Source: an uncultured Candidatus Pelagibacter sp. (GTDB lineage Bacteria; Pseudomonadota; Alphaproteobacteria; Pelagibacterales; Pelagibacteraceae). Taken from it: DNA of 37,079 nt. The stretch's first letter is position 1; the number at the start of each line of letters is the position of its first letter. Shown here piece after piece: positions 7,094-15,943 of the stretch. The notes under the pieces were generated by a model that did not search any database, had not been told where the DNA came from, and saw only the letters and a list, made by a program, of their open reading frames with translations. The stretch is taken from assembly GCA_905612385.1 (NCBI GenBank), contig CAJQRR010000007.1, positions 1-37,079 of the forward strand. Reading direction: 5' to 3'. The position numbers were made by a program, and so were the translations under genes.

Positions 7094-7966
7094 ATGTTCT
7101 GGCTAAAAAAAAATTTACCTAAGTTAGTTTTAACACCATCACTTGGAATTTTATCATGGTTTGTCTATGGTTTCATTTTTTGGACGATATATATCTCTTT
7201 TACAAAGTCCAAGATGCTGCCAAGATATGAGCTTTGGGGAATTGACCAGTACATTAGACTGTGGAAAATGCCAAGATGGCACGTAGCAGTAGAAAATTTA
7301 CTCATATTCACTGTGTTATTCATCATTCTATGCATAGCTATTGGAATTCTTCTTTCAATTTTATTGGATCAAAAAATTAGAGCTGAAGGTTTTTTAAGAA
7401 CAATTTATTTATACCCTATGGCATTATCATTTATTGTAACAGGGACAGCTTGGAAGTGGGTTCTAAACCCAACACTAGGTATTGAAAAATTTGCCCATGA
7501 TATGGGTTTTGAGACCTTTAAATTTGACTGGCTAGTAACACCAGAAATGTCAATATACACGATAGTAATAGCTGGTGTGTGGCAGTCATCTGGATTTATA
7601 ATGGCAATTTTTTTAGCAGGTCTAAGATCAGTTGATGATGAAATTATTAAAGCAGCAAAAATTGATGGTGCTGGAATATTTTCAATTTACAGTAAAATTA
7701 TCCTCCCAATGATGCGGCCAGTTTTTATGAGCGCAATTGTAATCTTGGTTCACTTATCAATTAAAAGTTATGACTTAATTATAGCGCTAACTTCAGGTGG
7801 ACCAGGAATTTCCTCAGATATGCCAGCAGTATTTATGACGACTATGGCATTTCATAGAAGTGAGGTTGGTTTAGCATCCGCAAGTGCTATCATGATGTTT
7901 TTAACAGTATCAGCAATTGTTGTGCCATATTTATATTCAGAACTGAAGAGGGAAGATGCAAGATAA
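7094..7966 (+). CDS. ABC sugar transporter permease (MalF/UgpA type)
   Basis: A 290-residue inner-membrane protein with six predicted helices. The cytoplasmic EAA loop that docks on the ATPase reads EIIKAAKIDGAGIFSIYSKI at about 184-203, followed by ILPMMRPV. LYPMALSFIVTGTAWKWVLNP is the typical start of the permease core. It pairs with the next gene product to form the translocation channel. The start ATG lies just after the hairpin. The 3' end overlaps the second permease gene by 11 bases, implying translational coupling. Confidence 0.92.
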   Translation: MFWLKKNLPKLVLTPSLGILSWFVYGFIFWTIYISFTKSKMLPRYELWGIDQYIRLWKMPRWHVAVENLLIFTVLFIILCIAIGILLSILLDQKIRAEGFLRTIYLYPMALSFIVTGTAWKWVLNPTLGIEKFAHDMGFETFKFDWLVTPEMSIYTIVIAGVWQSSGFIMAIFLAGLRSVDDEIIKAAKIDGAGIFSIYSKIILPMMRPVFMSAIVILVHLSIKSYDLIIALTSGGPGISSDMPAVFMTTMAFHRSEVGLASASAIMMFLTVSAIVVPYLYSELKREDAR

Positions 7967-8858
7967 AGAAACTTTAAAACTAAACAAATTAGAAGCGAAT
8001 TCTAGAAGAAAAAATACAATCTATAGATGGATTTTATATTTTATATTGGCAGTTTTTGTTATTTATTATTTAACACCCCTTTATGTTATGATTGTTACTT
8101 CTTTTAAAACAATGCCTGAGATTAGACAGGGAAACTTATTTTCATTACCCAGTTCTTTAAAATTTGATGCCTGGAAACAAGCCTGGGATGGAACAGGCTA
8201 CAAAGGTGGTGATGTTTTCCTTAAACCTTATTTTTGGAACTCAATAAAACTAGTAGTCCCTGCTGTTGTTATATCAACTTTACTTGGTGCTATTAACGGT
8301 TATGCCCTAACAAAATGGAGATTTAAAGGTGATTCATATGTCTTTCTATTATTTTTATTTGGTACATTTATTCCGTACCAGGCAATTTTATTACCAATGG
8401 CTAGAACATTGGGCGTTCTTGGAATTTCAAATTCAATAAATGGACTAATATTAGTTCATGTTGTTTATGGAATTTGTTTTACAACTTTATTTTGTAGAAA
8501 TTATTATGTATCAATTTCAGATGAAATGGTAAGAGCGGCAAGAATAGATGGTGCTGGTTTTTTTAAAATATTTTTTAAAATAATTTTACCAATTTCTATA
8601 CCAATAATAGTAGTAACTGTTATTTGGCAATTTACACAAGTATGGAATGATTTTTTATTTGGTGCTACTTTTTCATTTGGTGAATCTGCACCAATTCAAG
8701 TTGCTCTTAATAATTTAGTTTTAACAGGTACGGCTGTCAAAAGATATAATGTTGATATGGCAGCAGCGATCATTACAGGAATTCCCACATTAATAGTTTA
8801 TATTCTTGCTGGAAATTATTTTATCAAAGGACTAACAGCTGGATCAGTGAAAGGATAA
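7956..8858 (+). CDS. ABC sugar transporter permease (MalG/UgpE type)
   Basis: A 300-residue inner-membrane permease of the MalG branch. A cytoplasmic N-terminal stretch of about 20 polar residues precedes TM1 (YRWILYFILAVFVIYYLTPL). YVMIVTSFKTMPEI is the usual first periplasmic segment. The EAA loop is EMVRAARIDGAGFFKIFFKI, followed by ILPISIP. The C-terminus ends with NYFIKGLTAGSVKG, a hallmark of this family (F-x-x-G-L-x-x-G-A/S-V-K-G). The start overlaps the previous permease gene, and the ATPase gene begins after a single base. Confidence 0.92.
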   Translation: MQDKETLKLNKLEANSRRKNTIYRWILYFILAVFVIYYLTPLYVMIVTSFKTMPEIRQGNLFSLPSSLKFDAWKQAWDGTGYKGGDVFLKPYFWNSIKLVVPAVVISTLLGAINGYALTKWRFKGDSYVFLLFLFGTFIPYQAILLPMARTLGVLGISNSINGLILVHVVYGICFTTLFCRNYYVSISDEMVRAARIDGAGFFKIFFKIILPISIPIIVVTVIWQFTQVWNDFLFGATFSFGESAPIQVALNNLVLTGTAVKRYNVDMAAAIITGIPTLIVYILAGNYFIKGLTAGSVKG

Positions 8859-8859
8859 T

Positions 8860-9960
8860 ATGGCTACTTTAAAGATTAATAACATAAACAAAAATTTTGG
8901 AAAAACAGAAGTATTAAAAGGAATTAACCTAGATATTAAACATGGTGAATTTCTTGTACTTTTAGGACCCTCGGGTTGTGGAAAGTCTACATTATTGAAT
9001 ACTATAGCTGGTTTAGAAACATCTAATAGTGGTGATATTTTAATAGATGACCATATTGTGAATAATATGGAACCAAGTGATAGAGATATTGCTTTGGTAT
9101 TTCAATCTTATGCTCTTTATCCAGCAATGACTGTTAGAAAGAACGTAACATTTGGTTTAGAGCAAAGAAAAACACCAAAAGAAAAAATAGCAAAAGCATT
9201 AGATGATGTTTCTAATTTATTACAAATAACACAACTATTAGACAGAAAACCATCTCAATTATCTGGCGGTCAACGTCAACGTGTTGCAATGGGTAGAGCG
9301 CTAGTAAGGGATCCTAAAATTTTTTTATTTGATGAGCCGTTATCAAATCTCGATGCAAAATTAAGAGTTGAAATGAGAAGAGAAATTAAAAAACTACATC
9401 AAAAACTTGGCACAACTATAGTTTATGTTACTCATGATCAAACAGAGGCAATGAGCTTAGGTACAAATATTGCAATCATGGATCATGGTTTAATTCAACA
9501 ATGTGATACACCTAAAAATATTTATAATAAGCCGGAAAGTATTTTTGTTGCAGACTTTATTGGCTCTCCATCAATGAATTTGATTGAAGGTAAATTACTC
9601 AAAGACAACAATGATATCATTTTTATACCAAGTGATTCAAATGATAATGTTAAAATACCAATTAGAAACTACTCTTTTAAGAAAAATTTTGAAGGTGCTG
9701 AAATATCAGCTTATTTAGGAATTAGACCGGAGCATATTTATTTTGAAAAAATTAACCCTGACTGCTTTGAGATTAATTTGAAATCAGAACTATTAGAATA
9801 CACAGGTCATGAGCAAATTGTGACATTTAATTATTTTGATCAACAAGTACTTGGTAAATTTGCATCTACATTGGATATTAATATAAATAATGATTTAAAA
9901 TTAAATATTGATATGTCTCAAATCTCTTTATTTGATAAACATACGAAAAACAGAATATAA
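8860..9960 (+). CDS. ABC sugar transporter ATP-binding protein (UgpC/MalK type)
   Basis: A 366-residue ATPase that powers the sugar importer. Walker A is GPSGCGKST at residues 36-44, the Q-loop is VFQSYALYP, the signature is LSGGQRQRV, Walker B is IFLFDEPLSNLD, and the H-loop is THDQTEAM. After about residue 235 comes a TOBE/regulatory domain (FIGSPSMNLIEGKL, then LGIRPEHIYF) typical of carbohydrate importers. It starts one base after the MalG-type permease, and the next dehydrogenase gene begins one base after its stop, so transport and catabolism are in one transcript. Confidence 0.95.
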   Translation: MATLKINNINKNFGKTEVLKGINLDIKHGEFLVLLGPSGCGKSTLLNTIAGLETSNSGDILIDDHIVNNMEPSDRDIALVFQSYALYPAMTVRKNVTFGLEQRKTPKEKIAKALDDVSNLLQITQLLDRKPSQLSGGQRQRVAMGRALVRDPKIFLFDEPLSNLDAKLRVEMRREIKKLHQKLGTTIVYVTHDQTEAMSLGTNIAIMDHGLIQQCDTPKNIYNKPESIFVADFIGSPSMNLIEGKLLKDNNDIIFIPSDSNDNVKIPIRNYSFKKNFEGAEISAYLGIRPEHIYFEKINPDCFEINLKSELLEYTGHEQIVTFNYFDQQVLGKFASTLDININNDLKLNIDMSQISLFDKHTKNRI

Positions 9961-9961
9961 A

Positions 9962-10723
9962 ATGTCAGCTATTTATAAAGATTTAAAAGATAAAAGAGTT
10001 TTCATTACTGGTGGTGGCTCTGGTATTGGAGCTTCTATTGTAGAACATTTTTGTGAGCAAAGATCCGAAGTTTTTTTTATTGATATTAATGAGGAAGTAT
10101 CAAATAAATTAATATTAGAATGTAAAAATAAAGATTTTACAATTCCAACTTTTATAAAATGTGATTTATTAAATATTAAAGATTTACAAAACACTATATC
10201 AAAAATTATCAATGATAATGGTCCAATTAATATTTTAGTTAATAATGCTGCTAATGATGAAAGGCATTCAATTGATGATGTAACTGAAGAATTTTGGAAC
10301 GAAAGAATGAATATCAATTTAAGACATTATTTTTTTACAGTTCAGTCTGTTAAGAAGGCTATGATTAAAAGTAAAGGCGGATCTATTATAAATATAGGCT
10401 CTGTTTCTTGGATGATAGGCCAAGGAGGTATGGCAGCTTACACTGCAGCAAAATCTGGTGTTGTTGGTTTAACAAGATCTTTTGCAAGAGATTTAGGTGA
10501 ATTTAATATAAGAGTAAACTCTGTTGTTCCAGGTTGGGTAATGACAGAACGACAAATTGAGAAATGGTTAACCCCAGAATCAGAAGCTGATATGATGAAA
10601 AAGCAGTGTTTAAAACATAAGTTAATGCCTGCAGATATAGCCAAAACTGTTCTATTTTTTGGCTCTGATGCTTCATCTGGATGCACAAATCAAGATTATA
10701 TAGTTGATAAAGGTTGGTTATAA
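9962..10723 (+). CDS. SDR sugar 1-dehydrogenase (L-fucose/D-galactose dehydrogenase-like)
   Basis: A 253-residue NAD(P)-dependent SDR. The nucleotide loop TGGGSGIG is at 16-23, the NNAAN motif follows mid-protein, the catalytic serine is in NIGSVSW, and the active-site pair is Y160 and K164 (YTAAK). The C-terminal part (MTERQIEKWLTPE, LMPADIAKTVLFFGSDASSGCTNQ and VDKGWL) resembles aldose 1-dehydrogenases of the galactose/fucose/arabinose group in proteobacterial oxidative pathways. It likely oxidises the imported aldose to its lactone. The ATG at 9962 was chosen over one at 9908, which would lie inside the ATPase gene. The lactone would be opened by the SMP-30 protein encoded downstream. Confidence 0.85.
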   Translation: MSAIYKDLKDKRVFITGGGSGIGASIVEHFCEQRSEVFFIDINEEVSNKLILECKNKDFTIPTFIKCDLLNIKDLQNTISKIINDNGPINILVNNAANDERHSIDDVTEEFWNERMNINLRHYFFTVQSVKKAMIKSKGGSIINIGSVSWMIGQGGMAAYTAAKSGVVGLTRSFARDLGEFNIRVNSVVPGWVMTERQIEKWLTPESEADMMKKQCLKHKLMPADIAKTVLFFGSDASSGCTNQDYIVDKGWL

Positions 10724-10735
10724 CAAATTCATAAT

Positions 10736-12511
10736 ATGAAAAAAAAAGAATTAAGAAGTAAACAGTGGTTTGATAATCCAAATGATCCAGCTCTTACAGC
10801 TTTATATCTAGAGAGATATTTAAACTATGGGATGACAAGACATGAGTTACAATCTGGAAAACCTATAATTGGAATTGCACAATCTGGTAGCGATCTATCA
10901 CCATGCAATAGACATTTTCTAGAACTAAGCAGTAGAATTAAAGATGGGATTAGACAAGCAGGGGGTATTCCAATGGAATTTCCAACTCATCCAATTCAAG
11001 AAACAGGAAAACGACCTACGGCTGGTTTAGATAGAAATTTATCTTATTTATCTTTAGTGGAAGTTTTATTTGGTTATCCAATTGATGGCGTAATTTTAAC
11101 AACTGGTTGTGATAAAACTACACCAGCAGCATTAATGGCAGCGGCAACAGTAAATATTCCTGCTATAGTTTTATCAGGTGGTCCAATGCTCGATGGAAAT
11201 TATAAAGGAAAAAAAGTTGGTTCAGGAACTGTAGTTTGGGAAACTAGAAAGTTATATGCTAAAGGTGAAATAACCTATGATGAATTTATGGATAAGGTTG
11301 CAGCGTCAGCACCAAGCATAGGCCATTGTAATACAATGGGTACAGCTTCATCTATGAACTCTATTGCAGAAGCATTGGGAATGTCCTTAACAGGTTGTGC
11401 AGTTATACCTGCACCATATAGAGAAAGATCACAAATCTCATTTGAAACAGGAAAAAGAATTGTTGATATGGTTCATGAAGATTTAACACCCTCAAAAATT
11501 ATGACCAAAGAAGCATTTGAAAATGCAATCTTAGTTGCAAGTGCTATCGGTGCATCAAGTAACTGTCCTCCACATCTTACTGCAATAGCAAGACACATGG
11601 GGTTAGAATTAGATATAGAAAATTGGCAAACACTAGGACATGACATTCCATTACTTGTGAATTGCCAGCCAGCTGGAGAACATTTAATGGAAAGATTTCA
11701 TAGAGCGGGTGGTGTACCTGCTATCATGCAAGAGTTGTTAAAAAATAATAAATTACACAAAAATGTCCTTACTGTGTCTGGAAAAACTGTGGAAGAAAAT
11801 TTAAAAATCAAGATAGATGTAGACACCGATGTTATAAAATCATTCGCAAATCCACTGGTAGAAAATGCAGGTTACATTGTTATGAGAAGTAATTTTTTTA
11901 ATTCTGCTGTTATGAAAACATCAGTAATAAGTGAAGAGTTTAGAAAAAGATATTTATCTAATCCAAAAAATAAAAATGTATTTGAAGCCAATGCAGTAAT
12001 ATTTGAGGGCCCAGAAGATTATCATACAAGGATAAATGATGAAAAATTGAATATAGATGAAAATTCAATTTTAATGATTAGAGGGTGTGGACCAGTTGGT
12101 TATCCTGGTTCTGCAGAAGTAGTGAATATGCAACCACCAGATAGATTGTTAAAAAAAGGTATTAATACTCTTCCAACACTAGGAGATGGCAGACAAAGTG
12201 GTACCTCAGAAAGTCCCTCTATATTAAATGTGTCCCCAGAATCAGCAATTGGCGGAGATTTATTGATAGTTCAAACAGGTGATAAAATTAAAGTAGACCT
12301 TAATAATAGAAGAATTGATTTATTAATATCAGATACAGAGATTACTGAGAGGAGAAAAAATACAAAGATTCCAATATTAAAAAATCAAACACCATGGCAG
12401 GAAATTTCAAGAAAAATGGTAGGTCAGCTGGAAACTGGAGCCTGCTTAGAGACAGAGTCTTTATACTTAGATATAACAAATACAAAAGGGATGCCCAGAC
12501 ATTCACATTAA
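10736..12511 (+). CDS. IlvD/Edd-family sugar-acid dehydratase
   Basis: A 591-residue Fe-S dehydratase. Candidate cluster cysteines are C57 (SPCNRH), C125 (GCDKTTPA, with the conserved D126 and K127) and C198 (GHCNTMGTASSMN). IGIAQSGSDLSPCN and GGIPMEFPTHPIQE are typical of the pentonate/hexonate dehydratase branch (L-arabinonate, D-xylonate, D-galactonate or L-fuconate type) rather than of branched-chain IlvD or Edd. It converts an aldonate to its 2-keto-3-deoxy acid. The C-terminal RGCGPVGYPGSAEV and GDGRQSGTSESPSILNVSPE segments are the conserved active-site end. The stop lies 11 bases before the next dehydrogenase gene. Confidence 0.92.
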   Translation: MKKKELRSKQWFDNPNDPALTALYLERYLNYGMTRHELQSGKPIIGIAQSGSDLSPCNRHFLELSSRIKDGIRQAGGIPMEFPTHPIQETGKRPTAGLDRNLSYLSLVEVLFGYPIDGVILTTGCDKTTPAALMAAATVNIPAIVLSGGPMLDGNYKGKKVGSGTVVWETRKLYAKGEITYDEFMDKVAASAPSIGHCNTMGTASSMNSIAEALGMSLTGCAVIPAPYRERSQISFETGKRIVDMVHEDLTPSKIMTKEAFENAILVASAIGASSNCPPHLTAIARHMGLELDIENWQTLGHDIPLLVNCQPAGEHLMERFHRAGGVPAIMQELLKNNKLHKNVLTVSGKTVEENLKIKIDVDTDVIKSFANPLVENAGYIVMRSNFFNSAVMKTSVISEEFRKRYLSNPKNKNVFEANAVIFEGPEDYHTRINDEKLNIDENSILMIRGCGPVGYPGSAEVVNMQPPDRLLKKGINTLPTLGDGRQSGTSESPSILNVSPESAIGGDLLIVQTGDKIKVDLNNRRIDLLISDTEITERRKNTKIPILKNQTPWQEISRKMVGQLETGACLETESLYLDITNTKGMPRHSH

Positions 12512-12522
12512 AAAGGAAAAAT

Positions 12523-13266
12523 ATGACTAATAGACTACAAGGTAAAGATATTATTGTAACAGCGGCAGGCCAGGGAATTGGTAAGGCAACTGCGATAGCA
12601 TTTCATAATGAAGGAGCAAAAGTAACTGCAACTGACTTAAATGACAAAACTTTAGCCGAATTAAATAAAGAATATCCTAAAATTAAAGTTCACACTCTAG
12701 ACTCAACTGACAATAATGCTATTTTGGATTTTATGAAAAGCGTAGATAGAGTTGATGTTTTGTTCAACGCAGTGGGCTTTGTTCATCATGGAACTATTCT
12801 AGATTGTGAAGAAAAAGATTGGGACTTCTCTTTTGATGTGAATATAAAAGCTATGTATTTTATGTGTAAGAAAATTTTACCTTTAATGGTTAAGCAGAAT
12901 GGTGGAAGTATAATTAATGTCTCATCTTGTGTTTCAAGTCTAAAAGGATTCCCAAACAGATTTGTTTATGGAACAACAAAAGCAGCAGTTATAGGTTTAA
13001 CTAAATCAATTGCAGCTGACTTTGTAAAACAAAATATTAGATGTAATTCCATTGCACCTGGAACGGTATTCTCACCATCTTGGCAAGACAGAGTTAATCA
13101 AAGTTCAGACCCAGTACAAACTAAAAAAGATTTTATAGCAAGACAACCAATGGGTAGACTGGGTACAGCTGAAGAAATTGCTGCTATGGCAATATATTTA
13201 GCTGGTGACGAATCCACATTTACAACGGGAAATACTTTTTCAGTTGATGGTGGGGTTTCAATTTAA
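12523..13266 (+). CDS. SDR dehydrogenase, probable 2-keto-3-deoxy-L-fuconate dehydrogenase type
   Basis: A 247-residue SDR. The start at 12523 has AAAAGGA 6 bases upstream and gives the usual short N-terminus before VTAAGQGIG; a longer frame from 12394 would lie within the dehydratase gene. Catalytic residues are Y149 and K153 (YGTTK), preceded by NVSSCVSS. The segment GTVFSPSWQDRV followed by FIARQPMGRLGTAEEIA is characteristic of the BDH2/DHRS6-like group that includes 2-keto-3-deoxy-L-fuconate dehydrogenase. The expected product is a 2,4-diketo-3-deoxy acid, the substrate of the hydrolase encoded immediately downstream. The order dehydratase, dehydrogenase, hydrolase supports this strongly. 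Confidence 0.85.
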   Translation: MTNRLQGKDIIVTAAGQGIGKATAIAFHNEGAKVTATDLNDKTLAELNKEYPKIKVHTLDSTDNNAILDFMKSVDRVDVLFNAVGFVHHGTILDCEEKDWDFSFDVNIKAMYFMCKKILPLMVKQNGGSIINVSSCVSSLKGFPNRFVYGTTKAAVIGLTKSIAADFVKQNIRCNSIAPGTVFSPSWQDRVNQSSDPVQTKKDFIARQPMGRLGTAEEIAAMAIYLAGDESTFTTGNTFSVDGGVSI

Positions 13267-13286
13267 TCAATCAAAAAAGGACAATT

Positions 13287-14129
13287 ATGAAATTATTAAG
13301 AGTAGGCGTTAAAGGAAAAGAAAAACCAGCAGCATTAGATAAAAATGGAAAAATCAGAGATTTGAGTTCTCATGTAGCTGATTTAAATTCAGATACCATT
13401 AATTTTGAAACTATTAAAAAGTTAGAAAGTGTAGATTTAGAAAATTTACCTGAACTTTCAAGTTCTGAAAGAATAGGTGCATGTATTAATAAACCTGGAA
13501 AGTTTGTAGCAATTGGCTTGAATTATTCTGATCATGCGGCAGAGTCTGGTATGGACGAACCATCAGAACCCATAGTATTTATGAAAGCAACAAGTTCAAT
13601 TAATGGTCCGAATGATGATATTGAAATTTCAAAAGATTCAAAAGAACTTGATTGGGAAGTTGAATTAGGAATAGTTATCGGAAAAGACACTAAAAATATT
13701 AGCGAAAAAGAAGCAGAAAGCCACATTCTTGGGTATTGTTTAGTAAATGATGTGAGCGAAAGAGAGTGGCAACTTAAAAAGATGGGACAGTGGGTTAAAG
13801 GAAAATCACATGATACATATGGACCGATTGGACCTTATTTGGTCACTAAGAATGAAATCTCTGACATTAACAGTCTTAATTTAAGCTTAGATGTTAATGG
13901 ACAAAGAATGCAAACTGGGAACACAGATAAAATGATATTTAATGTGTTCTTTATAGTTTCATATTTAAGTAAGTTTATGACTTTACAAGCGGGTGATATT
14001 ATTACAACTGGAACACCTCCAGGAGTGGGTATGGGAAAAAAACCTCAAGTATTTTTAAAAGTAGGTGACACAATTAGATTATCGATTGATAATTTAGGTG
14101 AACAAAACTCAAAAGTTATAACTGAATAA
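13287..14129 (+). CDS. FAH-family 2,4-diketo-3-deoxy-sugar-acid hydrolase (copy 1)
   Basis: A 280-residue fumarylacetoacetate-hydrolase-fold enzyme. Metal ligands are predicted at E124 and E126 (DWEVELG) and D155 (NDVSERE), with the nearby histidine H83 (YSDHAAE) as candidate base. GLNYSDHA, KGKSHDTYGPIGPYLVT and TTGTPPGVGMG are family signatures. In the L-fucose and L-rhamnose diketo-hydrolase pathways such an enzyme splits the 2,4-diketo-3-deoxy acid into pyruvate and L-lactate. AAGGA stands about 7 bases before the ATG. A close paralogue is encoded at 15940-16782, with the same N-terminal layout and nearly the same length. Confidence 0.9.
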   Translation: MKLLRVGVKGKEKPAALDKNGKIRDLSSHVADLNSDTINFETIKKLESVDLENLPELSSSERIGACINKPGKFVAIGLNYSDHAAESGMDEPSEPIVFMKATSSINGPNDDIEISKDSKELDWEVELGIVIGKDTKNISEKEAESHILGYCLVNDVSEREWQLKKMGQWVKGKSHDTYGPIGPYLVTKNEISDINSLNLSLDVNGQRMQTGNTDKMIFNVFFIVSYLSKFMTLQAGDIITTGTPPGVGMGKKPQVFLKVGDTIRLSIDNLGEQNSKVITE

Positions 14130-14130
14130 T

Positions 14131-15012
14131 TTGAATATCATAACTTCAGAGCCAAAAGTTATATGGAATTCAAAAACAATATTAGGTGAGGGCACTCTAT
14201 GGGTGCCATCACATAATTCAATTTACTTTGTTGATATTAAGAAGAAAAAAATTCTAATTTTAAATATTAAAACTAATAAAAAAAGAATTATTAAACTAGA
14301 TAAAGAAATTGGATTTCTTGCTCATATTAAAAAAGATATTTTTATACTTGGTTTACAGTCTGAGCTTAGAATTATTAATCTTAAAAGTAAAAAAACTATT
14401 AGATCAATTCAAATTGAAGAAGATATACCTCTAAATAGAATAAATGATGGAAAGATAGATCCTAAAGGTAGACTGTGGTTTGGAACTATGGATAATCCTG
14501 AAAGGAATATTAAAAATGGATCTTTATATTGCTTAGATAAAAAACTTAATATCCATAAAGTGGATACAAAATATTATATTACAAATGGTCCTGCATTTAT
14601 TGATGCTGATAATTTTTTACACACAGATAGTCGTAGTAAAATAATTTATAAAATTAAAATCAATAAAAACTATAAAATAGTTAAAAAATCTAAATTTTTA
14701 AAGTTTTCTAAAAAAGATGGCTCACCTGATGGTATGACAATTGACTCTAAACAAAATGTTTGGATTTGTCATTTTGGTGGTGCATGTATTTCTGTTTACA
14801 ATCCTAAAGGTAAAAAAATTCATAAAATAGATCTAAATGCAAAAAATATTACAAATTGTACATTTGGTGGATTGAATAATAATGAAATTTTTGTCTCAAC
14901 TGCCTTGAAAGGCATGAATAAAAGCGAAATCAAAAAATATAAATTTTCAGGTTCACTATTTAAAATAAAGACAAATGTTAAGGGAATTCAACCAAAACCC
15001 TTTAAGATTTAG
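14131..15012 (+). CDS. SMP-30/gluconolactonase-family sugar lactonase
   Basis: A 293-residue six-bladed beta-propeller lactonase. The metal-binding glutamate is E20 in LGEGTLWV, followed by YFVDI; further hallmark segments are NRINDGKIDPKGRLWFGTMD (metal/substrate Asn), the YITNGPAF and HTDSRSKIIYKI strands, and GSPDGMTIDSKQNVWICHFGG (Asp and Gly of the active site). It would open the lactone made by the sugar dehydrogenase at 9962. The TTG at 14131 is the best start: it lies one base after the previous stop and no ATG precedes the conserved glutamate. The residues are unusually lysine-rich, in keeping with the local base composition. Confidence 0.88.
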   Translation: MNIITSEPKVIWNSKTILGEGTLWVPSHNSIYFVDIKKKKILILNIKTNKKRIIKLDKEIGFLAHIKKDIFILGLQSELRIINLKSKKTIRSIQIEEDIPLNRINDGKIDPKGRLWFGTMDNPERNIKNGSLYCLDKKLNIHKVDTKYYITNGPAFIDADNFLHTDSRSKIIYKIKINKNYKIVKKSKFLKFSKKDGSPDGMTIDSKQNVWICHFGGACISVYNPKGKKIHKIDLNAKNITNCTFGGLNNNEIFVSTALKGMNKSEIKKYKFSGSLFKIKTNVKGIQPKPFKI

Positions 15013-15073
15013 CAATTATCATAGAGCTATTAAGTATAGTTATGCAATTAATATAGTTTATATTTAATTTTAT

Positions 15074-15943
15074 ATGAAAAATATTGGATTTATAGGAATA
15101 GGACTTATGGGTTTTCCCATGGCAAAAAACCTTCTTAAATCAGGATATAATATAAAAGCTTATAATAGATCTCAAGATAAAGCAGATAGACTTAAAGAAT
15201 TTGGAGCAGAAATATCTACATCAATCAAAGATGTTGTTACAAATTCCGACGTAGTTATTGCAATGCTTACAGATGATGCTGCGGTAGATAAAGTAATGGG
15301 TAGTGATGAATTTATATCCAACATTAAAGAAAGCGCCACAGTAATTGATATGAGCTCTGTAAGTCCTGTTATTACAAAAAAATATGCTGAGATTTTAAAA
15401 GAAAAGAATATTAACTATTTAGATGCACCTGTATCTGGAGGAACAATTGGAGCAGAAGAGGCTTCTTTAGCTATCATGGTGGGTGGTGATGAAAAAATAT
15501 TTCAAGAATGTTATGATCTTCTTAAAATATTAGGTAACCCAACACTAGTAGGACCTGTAACATCTGGTCAAATTTCAAAACTAGCAAATCAAATAATTGT
15601 TGGAGTTACTATTGGAGCTGTCGCAGAAGCTATTACTCTATGCGAAAAATCAGGAACAAATCCAAGTAAAATGATTGAAGCCTTATCAGGAGGATGGGCT
15701 GATAGTAAGATATTACAAACTCATGGTAAAAGAATGATAGATAAAGATTTTTCACCAAAAGGGAAAACCACAACACAGTTAAAAGACATGACTAATATTA
15801 TTAATGCTGGAAAAGCAGTGGAAACTCATTTGCCTATTTCTAGTTTAATTAAAGAAATGTATAAAGATTTAGTTGCAGACGGACATGGCAATACTGATCA
15901 TAGCTCTTTATATAATGCAATTGAAAAGGTAAATAAAAAATGA
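15074..15943 (+). CDS. HIBADH/6PGDH-family beta-hydroxyacid dehydrogenase
   Basis: A 289-residue NAD-dependent dehydrogenase of the 3-hydroxyisobutyrate/tartronate-semialdehyde reductase family. The coenzyme loop is GFIGIGLMGFPMA near the N-terminus, the substrate motif is DAPVSGGTIGAEEASLAIMV mid-protein, and the catalytic lysine is K169 in GQISKLANQ. The C-terminal helix bundle is complete. Its gene overlaps the second FAH gene by 4 bases (ATGA). That tight pairing suggests it makes the substrate of that hydrolase or processes a product of the pathway, for instance an aldehyde acid or lactate-like fragment. The substrate is not readable. The 61-bp gap upstream may hold an internal promoter. 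Confidence 0.88.
   Translation: MKNIGFIGIGLMGFPMAKNLLKSGYNIKAYNRSQDKADRLKEFGAEISTSIKDVVTNSDVVIAMLTDDAAVDKVMGSDEFISNIKESATVIDMSSVSPVITKKYAEILKEKNINYLDAPVSGGTIGAEEASLAIMVGGDEKIFQECYDLLKILGNPTLVGPVTSGQISKLANQIIVGVTIGAVAEAITLCEKSGTNPSKMIEALSGGWADSKILQTHGKRMIDKDFSPKGKTTTQLKDMTNIINAGKAVETHLPISSLIKEMYKDLVADGHGNTDHSSLYNAIEKVNKK

Noticed and set aside
9908..9961. Upstream start for the SDR gene at 9962
   Set aside because: It would add 18 residues encoded inside the ATPase gene and place the nucleotide loop too far from the N-terminus for this family.
12394..12522. Upstream start for the SDR gene at 12523
   Set aside because: The extra 43 residues overlap the dehydratase gene, and the ATG at 12523 has a good ribosome site.
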